Below are positions 22,801-28,152 of a stretch of 28,152 bases of DNA, piece after piece. The DNA lies in NCBI GenBank assembly GCA_023397675.1, contig JAEWTV010000061.1, positions 1 to 28,152 of the forward strand. Direction: 5' to 3'. The number at the start of each line of letters is the position of its first letter. The stretch's first letter is position 1. The DNA is from Bacillota bacterium. Its GTDB lineage: Bacteria; Bacillota; Clostridia; Acetivibrionales; JANLFN01. The notes under the pieces were generated by a model that saw nothing but the letters and a program-made list of their open reading frames with translations, made no database searches and was not told the DNA's origin. The translations under genes were made by a program, and so were the position numbers.

Positions 22801-23409
22801 GAGCTTGGAGTTGTTAACGTAGCAGCCATTGAGGAATATATAAAGACCAAGGAACGCTATGAATTCATGTCGGGACAGAAAAATGATATGGAACAGGCGG
22901 AAGCCAAGCTGTGGAAGGTTATCACCGAAATAACAACAAACATGAAGCAGCAATTTATGGAACAATTCAAGCTTATAAATACCAACTTCAATGTAGTTTT
23001 CAAGGAACTCTTCGGAGGAGGAAGGGCAGAGCTCAAGCTTACCGACACTGAAAATGTACTCGAAAGCGGTATAGATATAGAGGTACAGCCTCCTGGGAAA
23101 AAGCTTCAGAATATGATGCTGCTTTCGGGTGGAGAAAGGGCGTTTACGGCTATCGCACTCTTGTTTGGCATATTAAAACTACGCCCGACACCTTTCTGTA
23201 TACTTGATGAAATTGAAGCTGCGCTGGATGAAGCCAATGTTCTGCGTTTTGCACAGTACCTGAGAAATTTCTCAAATCAGGTGCAGTTTGTTGTTGTAAC
23301 GCACAGAAAAGGTACAATTGAGTCTTCGGATACCTTGTATGGCGTAACAATGCAAGAACACGGAATTTCAAAGGTTGTATCAATGAAGTTGAATGAGAAG
23401 GCAAGCTGA
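19837..23409 (+). CDS. smc: Chromosome partition protein Smc
   Basis: Smc dimers, with ScpA and ScpB, organise and separate the chromosome. The 1190-residue protein has Walker A GPNGSGKSN (31-39), two long coiled-coil arms rich in Glu, Lys and Asn (about 170-500 and 680-1030), and a hinge (about 515-665) with MTGGSVEGRGTGILGR at its end. Signature LLSGGERAFTAIALLF (about 1095) and Walker B CILDEIEAALDEANV follow. The N-terminus MYLKKLEIQGFKSFAEK is standard. The start is the TTG at 19837, six bases after GAGGTG (19825-19830). ftsY follows after a long repeat region. In many Firmicutes rnc, smc and ftsY are adjacent; here smc is 4.6 kb from rnc. Confidence 0.98.
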   Translation: MYLKKLEIQGFKSFAEKINLEFNSGITSVIGPNGSGKSNIADAVRWVLGEQSIKTLRGSKMEDVIFAGTENRKAMGFAEVSITFDNSDNSLPIEYSEITVTRRIFRSGESEYFLNKVQCRLKDITELFLDTGIGKEGYSIIGQGRIDEILSTRSEDRRHIFEEASGIAKYKMRKIEAEKKLELTKQNLIRINDIINELENQLEPLRQQSETARRFMSLRETLKDIEVNVFLENIGRFKEKLTEHDSQYASIKESIDNENSKLEQITVDNAEKTNLLKSLEEKINAARDEYYVIDGNIERCNSEIKINEEKQLNLNNNIERLNSEIDEMNQRMENLSKDEETKQKKIDYLNERMVLYTGKLDEAEKKMEELLSTLGETERHIEELKSGIMDKLDIQSDKKVQINNVKTHIEMLHKRQNSLDNEIRNLILDKDKEGMLKEDLSESIRSAKELIRKSSENIQKLNLDKGKLDTKLAELRQSQSSINSEIQFKSSRRKMLQDMERNHEGYNRSVKAILSASETVPQLKNGVHGALAQLITVDKKYETAIEMSLGSALQNIVTSTEQDAKFAIEFLKRDKLGRATFLPVNAVKGRYFDNQTIQDLKRMNGFCGVASDLVEHDSQYKDIVLSLLGKVAVVENLDAGIAIARKFGYSFRIVTVEGDLLNAGGSMTGGSVEGRGTGILGRSREIEELQVALKALEEKLHGVEKEIKEAASQIETVISNINNEEKLLKDNDLIRMRDENHLAQVQDNISKYEAKIEMHKQEKNQLAREETDTVKELEKYNQELVTIENEIANAKEVVAEFQEKHKEGQSQRDDLHTDITDYKISVNSFKESLDAVMDDISRITGERESSQKNIERKTNEIKRNNDEITSIKEKNEGLLVLIKGYEEGRTGKTFEIDRITEERRVIEEDLSDIVNRIQEINKTILLLQEDYNRIEVKKAKLESEMEVIQNRLWDEYELTYNNALEFKKDVGNINQAQKRINELKAEIRELGVVNVAAIEEYIKTKERYEFMSGQKNDMEQAEAKLWKVITEITTNMKQQFMEQFKLINTNFNVVFKELFGGGRAELKLTDTENVLESGIDIEVQPPGKKLQNMMLLSGGERAFTAIALLFGILKLRPTPFCILDEIEAALDEANVLRFAQYLRNFSNQVQFVVVTHRKGTIESSDTLYGVTMQEHGISKVVSMKLNEKAS

Positions 23410-23410
23410 T

Positions 23411-23970
23411 AACAAGTGTACAATTGACAATGTACAATGTACAGTTAAAAGAAAAGTCAAGGCAAGTGTACAATGCTATGACAAGTTTACAATGTACAGT
23501 TAAAGGAATGTACAATTTACAGTTAAAAACAAAGTCAAAGACAGTGTACAATGTACAATTGACAGTGTACAGTTAAGGGCAAAGGCAAGGTACAGGTGCA
23601 AAGGCAGTGTGCAATTGACAATGTACAATGTACAGTTAAGGGCAAAGAGCAAGAGGCAAAGGCAAGTTTGCAAATATAATGTAAAACATACAGTGAAACT
23701 GTATAATTTAAAAATAATCTTTTTACATGCTTTTAACTATAATTTATTTTATTCTTTAACTGTAAATTGTAAATTATAAACTGTAAACTAATTTTAACTG
23801 TACATTTACAGAAAATGTTGATTGACAAGTATAAATGAATCAAAGATAATTGAATGATATGTAAATAGATCTATAATTTAATAACTTTGCAGTTTATAGA
23901 TAACTGTACACTATAACGGGCAACTGTAAATTGTACATTGTAAATTGTACACTGTAAACTGTACTCTAAC
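23411..23970. repeat. Degenerate short-repeat region between smc and ftsY
   Basis: The 570 bp between the two genes are built of variations on TGTACA-containing units. A 28-bp block starting CAATTGACAATGTACAATG occurs identically at 23421-23448 and 23612-23639, with looser copies at about 23470-23500, 23505-23530 and 23546-23576. Units are joined by purine-rich linkers such as AAGGGCAAAGGCAAG. From about 23757 to 23810 and 23921 to 23970 the same motif occurs in the opposite orientation (AACTGTAAATTGTACATTG), so the region is an inverted array. The rightmost copy touches the ftsY ribosome site. No ORF with a ribosome site is present. Unequal spacing and inverted copies rule out CRISPR. It may be a satellite-like spread of a small repeat. 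Confidence 0.8.
23822..23850 (+). promoter_or_regulatory. Sigma-A promoter of ftsY
   Basis: TTGACA (23822-23827), a 17-bp spacer and GATAAT (23845-23850) are near consensus. The start point would be about 23857, giving a leader of about 125 nt that contains inverted copies of the repeat unit. Confidence 0.75.
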
Positions 23971-23980
23971 AGGAGGAAGC

Positions 23981-24886
23981 ATGGGTTTTTTTGAAAAGCT
24001 TAAGGACGGACTTACGAAAACAAGAAAAGGTATAACAGAGAGAATAGACAAGGTGTTGGTATCCTTCGGAAAGATAGATGAGGATTTATTTGATGAACTT
24101 GAAGAAATCCTTATAACATCCGACATTGGCATGGACACCAGCATGAAAATTATAAATGATATTAAAGCTAAGGTAAAACAAGATAAGATTACAAACCCTG
24201 CAGAGGTTAAAGGACTTTTGAAGGATGAGCTCATGAAAATAATGGAGGGGGAAACAAGCCTCAAGCTTGGAACAACACCTTCTGTTATAGTAATAATAGG
24301 TGTTAACGGCGTAGGAAAGACAACCTCTATAGGAAAAATTGCAAACCATTTAAATAAGCAGGGTAAAAAGGTTATGCTGGCAGCAGCAGATACCTTCAGG
24401 GCTGCAGCAATTGAACAGCTTGAAATTTGGGCAGATCGATCTGATGTTGAAATAATCAAGCATAAGGAAGGCGCAGACCCGGCAGCAGTTATATATGATG
24501 CAATTGTAGCAGCAAAAGCAAGAAAAGCAGATGTTCTTATTTGTGATACTGCTGGAAGGCTTCATACAAAAAAGAATTTGATGGAGGAATTAAAGAAAAT
24601 ATTCCGTATAATTGAAAGAGAGCTTCCTGGAGCAGATCAGGAAAACCTTCTGGTCCTTGATGCAACAACAGGTCAGAATGCCTTATCACAGGCAAAGACC
24701 TTTGGGGAACTGGTCGATTTGTCAGGAATTGTTTTAACAAAACTTGATGGTACTGCCAAAGGTGGTATAGTAATAGCAGTCAAATCCGAGCTTAACATAC
24801 CTATAAAGCTTGTAGGAGTTGGCGAGGGAATGGATGACCTGCAAAAATTTGAACCTAAGGATTTTGTAGACGCATTGTTTGATTAA
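23981..24886 (+). CDS. ftsY: Signal recognition particle receptor FtsY
   Basis: FtsY is the membrane receptor for the SRP-ribosome complex. The 301-residue protein has the N domain four-helix bundle (about 1-95) and the SRP-type GTPase domain: G1 GVNGVGKTT (107-115), DTFRAAAIEQL (G2), DTAGRLHTKKNLMEEL (G3), TKLDGTAKGG (G4) and the closing GVGEGMDDL. It lacks the long acidic A domain of E. coli FtsY, as is usual in Firmicutes. The start is ATG 23981 with AGGAGG (23971-23976); an earlier in-frame start at 23945 falls in the repeat DNA and has no ribosome site. The next gene starts 41 bp after its stop. Confidence 0.97.
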   Translation: MGFFEKLKDGLTKTRKGITERIDKVLVSFGKIDEDLFDELEEILITSDIGMDTSMKIINDIKAKVKQDKITNPAEVKGLLKDELMKIMEGETSLKLGTTPSVIVIIGVNGVGKTTSIGKIANHLNKQGKKVMLAAADTFRAAAIEQLEIWADRSDVEIIKHKEGADPAAVIYDAIVAAKARKADVLICDTAGRLHTKKNLMEELKKIFRIIERELPGADQENLLVLDATTGQNALSQAKTFGELVDLSGIVLTKLDGTAKGGIVIAVKSELNIPIKLVGVGEGMDDLQKFEPKDFVDALFD

Positions 24887-24927
24887 TTATATTATGTGAG
24901 TTTATTACAAAAGGGGGATTGGGGTTA

Positions 24928-27798
24928 ATGGCTTTTAATTTTGGCAATCAGCAGGGCGATGGCGATAATAATTTCAACTTTGGAAACACTTTCAACATCA
25001 AAGACTTTAAAAAGCCCGACATCAATGTGAAGAAGTTTAAAAAACCGCTTATGATTATTGGAATCATAATACTTTTCATAATTCTTGCGGTTATTGCGGC
25101 AAACATTTATCTGGAAATAATCCAGTACAATGAAATCGGCAATTTATCAAACATTTATACAACAAACCTGTTATACAAGGTTCTGTTCGGTGTAGTAAGC
25201 TTTATATTCATATTCGCAGCATTCAGTGTTACAAATATTTTCATTAATAAAAATATGCGTGTTTACAGGAGCCAAAGCGGGCTTGCAGCAAAAAGATATC
25301 CAAACTATCTTATATCTGCAATACTGGCTTTCATTGGAGCACTCATTTGCCAGGATACTTTCTACTCCAAAGCAATAAGCTTTCTTAATTCTGTAGGCTT
25401 TGGCAAAGATGCGCCTGTGGTTGGACAGGACATTGGTTACTATATATTCCAGAGGCCTTTCCTCATGGCAATATATGATTTCATATCAACACTCTGGATA
25501 CTCGTTATAGTATACACTCTTATTTACTATGTGATTTCAGTAGTTACAAGCATGGATACAAGTGACGGCTTCGATATAAAAGATTTAAAATACAGAAGAC
25601 TTATAAGACACAATATAATAAATGTGGCAATTTTCTTTATCATAAAAGCAGTTTCCTACAAGTTTCAAAGAGAAGGAATCCTGTATTCAACTGTTGTAAA
25701 CACAAAGGGTGCAAGCTGGGTTGATGTCAACATATGGCTCAATTACTTTACAATAGCACCGTTCCTTCTGCTTGCAATAGTTGTTGCTGCATTCCTTTTT
25801 GTATGGAAAGGCAAATTAAAACGTGCAGCAATAGTAATTGCTGTATTTCCAGCAGTCTGGCTGTTGGTGTCAATAGGTGCTACAGCATACCAGTCCTTTA
25901 TTGTAAAGCCTAATGAAGTCAAATATGAAAGTGATTACATTAAAAATAACATGCAACAGACAAGGGAAGCATATAAAATAGACCAGATTAAAAGTGCAAA
26001 CTTCCCTACAATGAAAGAGCTTACAACAGATATAATAAATAAGAATATAAACACGGTTAACAATATCCGTGTTGTAGACTATCCGTCAACACTTGAAAGT
26101 GATACACAGCTGCAAAGTAATACAAACTTCTACAGCTTCCAGGACGGAGATATTATAAACTACAACATTAACGGCAAGGAAATTCCTATATTCATAACAG
26201 CAAGAGAAATAGACAAAAATAAGCTTCCAGAGAATGCAAATACGTATATTAATAAGAATTTTAAATATACGCATGGTTATGGTATAGTTATAAATCCTAT
26301 AAATTCAGTTACTTCACAAGGCCAGGTTGATTTCATTCTTAACGGACTTGATATGGCTTCAAATGATAAGAACCTTGTTGTTAAGAAGCCGGGAATATAC
26401 TATGGTGAGCTTACCAAGGACGATGTTATTGTGAATGCAGGCAGCGGACTTAAAGAAATTGATTATGACGGTAGCAAGAGCACTGTTTACCAGGGTAAGG
26501 GCGGTATAAAGATGAATTTCCTTAATAAGGTTCTGTTCGCATTAAGGAACAGTGATTTAAATATGCTTATTTCGGGATATATTTCATCAGATTCAAAACT
26601 GCTAATCAACAGGGATATAATTACCAGAGCCCAGAAGGCAGTTCCATTCCTGAAAGTAGATGAAGATCCATACGTTCTTCTTATGTCTGACGGAAGCCTT
26701 AAATGGGTTCTTGATGCATACACCTACACAAATAATTATCCATATTCACAGAGTGCAGGCCAGTATGGAGATTTCAATTATATAAGGAACTCTGTTAAAA
26801 TTACAGTTGATGCATATGACGGAACAGTCAAATACTATATTATTGATAAGAATGATCCAATTATAAAAGTTTATGACAAGGCATATCCAGGCTTATTCAG
26901 CAAGGATGCGCTGCCCAAGGATATAGTTTCTCACATGAGGTATCCTGAATTAATGTTCAAGGTTCAAAGTGAGATACTCAGAAAATACCATCTTGACCCG
27001 AATACAGGAAGTGATACAATTCAGACTTTCTATGACAATTCGGATAAATGGGACATAGCTAAAAGCAATTCAAGTTCGGGAAGCTCAGGATCAGTAAATA
27101 ACAATAATGACCTTATAGATATGGATCCATATTATAATATGGTTAAGCTTCCGAATGAAAATGCTAAAGAAGAGCTGGTTATTATGAGGCCGTTTACGCC
27201 TTCGAACAAGCATAACATGACTTCGTGGCTGGCTGCAAGAAGCAATAATCTTGATAATTACGGACAGCTTGTACTATATACTTTCCCCAAGAACAAGAAT
27301 ATTTACGGACCATATCAGGTTGAAGGAAAGATTAACCAGATTGATCAGGTATCAAAAGATAAAACACTTTGGGGACAGGGCGGATCTACTGTTTATATGG
27401 GAAATCTTCTGGTAGTGCCTATAGAGGATACAGTGCTTTACGTTGAACCTATTTATATCAAGTCTGCAAGTAAGTCTGCAGTACCAGAAGTTAAGAAAAT
27501 TGTAGTCGGCTATCAGGTAGGAGAAGAATTCAGGTATGGTTATGGAAGCGATCTTGAAGAAGCTATCAAGAACCTCTTCGCAGGTGCAAATACAAGTATA
27601 GGCCAGAGCCAAACAACGCCTCAGCAAACCCAGACACCGACTGATAACCAGCAGCAGACGACGCAGCCTAACCAGAATCCTCAGACTAATACAAGTACTG
27701 TGGATAAAAAGGTGTATGATGAGCTTATGAAGAAGTACGATGAAATGAAGAAGCAGATTGATGAAATGGGTAAGTTGATAGATCAGCTGAAACCGTAA
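24928..27798 (+). CDS. UPF0182 family integral membrane protein with C-terminal coiled-coil tail
   Basis: The 956-residue protein has seven predicted membrane spans in the first third (about 41-65, 79-104, 125-142, 175-203, 225-243, 270-291 and 297-322). A large extracellular region of about 500 residues follows, with blocks such as VVDYPSTLESDTQLQ, KYTHGYGIVINPIN and VIMRPFTPSNKHNMTSWLAARSNN, which are typical of UPF0182. The function of the family is unknown. After the core comes a low-complexity Thr/Gln/Asn linker (about 890-920), then a short charged helix with heptad-like KKYDEMKKQIDEMGKLIDQLK, likely a coiled coil. The ATG at 24928 is preceded by GGGGG; a TTG at 24919 is in frame but less likely. 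The gene follows ftsY closely and may share its promoter. No terminator was found in the 42 bp before the insertion sequence. Confidence 0.9.
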   Translation: MAFNFGNQQGDGDNNFNFGNTFNIKDFKKPDINVKKFKKPLMIIGIIILFIILAVIAANIYLEIIQYNEIGNLSNIYTTNLLYKVLFGVVSFIFIFAAFSVTNIFINKNMRVYRSQSGLAAKRYPNYLISAILAFIGALICQDTFYSKAISFLNSVGFGKDAPVVGQDIGYYIFQRPFLMAIYDFISTLWILVIVYTLIYYVISVVTSMDTSDGFDIKDLKYRRLIRHNIINVAIFFIIKAVSYKFQREGILYSTVVNTKGASWVDVNIWLNYFTIAPFLLLAIVVAAFLFVWKGKLKRAAIVIAVFPAVWLLVSIGATAYQSFIVKPNEVKYESDYIKNNMQQTREAYKIDQIKSANFPTMKELTTDIINKNINTVNNIRVVDYPSTLESDTQLQSNTNFYSFQDGDIINYNINGKEIPIFITAREIDKNKLPENANTYINKNFKYTHGYGIVINPINSVTSQGQVDFILNGLDMASNDKNLVVKKPGIYYGELTKDDVIVNAGSGLKEIDYDGSKSTVYQGKGGIKMNFLNKVLFALRNSDLNMLISGYISSDSKLLINRDIITRAQKAVPFLKVDEDPYVLLMSDGSLKWVLDAYTYTNNYPYSQSAGQYGDFNYIRNSVKITVDAYDGTVKYYIIDKNDPIIKVYDKAYPGLFSKDALPKDIVSHMRYPELMFKVQSEILRKYHLDPNTGSDTIQTFYDNSDKWDIAKSNSSSGSSGSVNNNNDLIDMDPYYNMVKLPNENAKEELVIMRPFTPSNKHNMTSWLAARSNNLDNYGQLVLYTFPKNKNIYGPYQVEGKINQIDQVSKDKTLWGQGGSTVYMGNLLVVPIEDTVLYVEPIYIKSASKSAVPEVKKIVVGYQVGEEFRYGYGSDLEEAIKNLFAGANTSIGQSQTTPQQTQTPTDNQQQTTQPNQNPQTNTSTVDKKVYDELMKKYDEMKKQIDEMGKLIDQLKP

Positions 27799-27840
27799 GG
27801 AAAAAGTTAATTGAAACCATAAAATAGGGGGTTGTCATAA

Positions 27841-28152
27841 TGGACTGAACCCACATCAAAAGACATACTTTAAAAGGGTCTATCGTAGAATTAATTAAAA
27901 TTAAGCAGACTGACGTCGTTTTTCAAGTGGCGTCAGTTTTGTTTTTAGTTGAATCCGTTCATTATTGTAGAAATAAATATATTTTTCAATGAGTAATTTT
28001 GCCTCGTCTAAAGTCCTTGGCTTGTAGCGATTTATACACTCCGCCTTGAGAATACTGAAAAAGTTCTCCGCCATAGCATTATCATAGCAATTACCTCGTC
28101 TTGACATAGATGGTGTAATGCCATAAACTTTGGTTAGGTTGAAATATCCTTG
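27841..28152 (-). mobile_element. IS3-family insertion sequence, transposase-end portion (runs off right edge)
   Basis: From 27841 the sequence begins TGGACTGAACCCACATC, matching the TG-starting terminal repeats of the IS150 branch of the IS3 family. The transposase stop codon is 60 bp inside it. The element continues past the window edge, so its other end, length and target duplication cannot be seen. It has inserted 42 bp after the UPF0182 gene. Confidence 0.75.
27901..28152 (-). CDS. IS3-family transposase (OrfB), C-terminal part
   Basis: The frame stays open from the window edge to a stop at 27901, giving 83 residues. It contains VYGITPSMSRRGNCYDNAMAE, the hallmark of IS3-family integrase-type transposases, with the last acidic residue of the DDE triad in the AENFFSILK segment. 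The C-terminal YIYFYNNERIQLKTKLTPLEKR is also standard. An internal ATG at 28107 is not the true start; codons upstream continue the family sequence. The upstream part (OrfA and the rest of the DDE domain) lies outside, so activity cannot be judged. Confidence 0.93.
   Translation of the reverse strand, partial: QGYFNLTKVYGITPSMSRRGNCYDNAMAENFFSILKAECINRYKPRTLDEAKLLIEKYIYFYNNERIQLKTKLTPLEKRRQSA

Noticed and set aside
23411..23970. CRISPR array in the smc-ftsY gap
   Set aside because: Repeats are degenerate, unevenly spaced and present in both orientations; there are no unique spacers of constant length and no cas genes.
1..28152. tRNA, rRNA and known riboswitches
   Set aside because: No cloverleaf, rRNA-like or riboswitch consensus stretch was recognised on either strand by eye; short or divergent RNAs could be missed.

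Overview
The window looks like the chromosome of a low-G+C, spore-forming member of the Clostridia, closest in style to the mesophilic Ruminiclostridium/Clostridium group. The signs are AT-rich intergenic DNA, strong GGAGG ribosome sites, frequent TTG starts, spoVS, a ferredoxin-fused electron-transfer flavoprotein and a FapR-controlled type II fatty-acid cluster. The genus is inferred from gene content and codon style, not from a search.

Layout. Positions 1-4748 hold the 5' end of a minus-strand ECF-like sigma factor, a divergent AAC(3)-type N-acetyltransferase, and a minus-strand acyl-CoA dehydrogenase followed by etfB and etfA. A 194-bp imperfect palindrome lies between the dehydrogenase and etfB. 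Positions 4999-7889 hold a calcineurin-like phosphoesterase, rimO and pgsA. Positions 7890-8266 are a non-coding stretch rich in inverted repeats, ending in a clear promoter with a FapR operator. Positions 8267-14369 form the fatty-acid and phospholipid cluster: fapR, plsX, fabH, fabD, fabG, acpP, (terminator), fabF. Then come rnc and an Elp3-like radical SAM gene.

Positions 16288-19613 hold a lipoprotein gene, spoVS with a textbook sigma-H promoter, and an ABC exporter with a MerR/GyrI-type regulator. This block separates rnc and the radical SAM gene from smc and ftsY, which are usually close neighbours in Firmicutes. The regulator gene and the exporter genes each have a promoter with identical hexamers (TTGACT/TATACT) and a 19-bp spacer, the classic MerR-activated arrangement. 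smc and ftsY are separated by about 570 bp of degenerate short repeats containing TGTACA. After ftsY come a 7-TM UPF0182 protein and the end of an IS3-family insertion sequence that runs off the right edge.

How the genes work together. FapR senses malonyl-CoA and probably represses its own operon, linking the supply of acyl-ACP (FabD, FabH, FabG, FabF, AcpP) to PlsX-driven phospholipid synthesis; PgsA supplies acidic phospholipid. The acyl-CoA dehydrogenase with EtfB and ferredoxin-type EtfA probably forms a flavin-based electron-transfer complex between acyl-CoA, NADH and ferredoxin. Rnc, Smc and FtsY are housekeeping RNA-processing, chromosome and membrane-targeting functions. I found no obvious new multi-gene defence or mobile system. 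The most unusual signals are regulatory or repeat-based: the paired 19-bp-spacer promoters, the 194-bp palindrome, the repeat-rich DNA before fapR and the smc-ftsY repeats.
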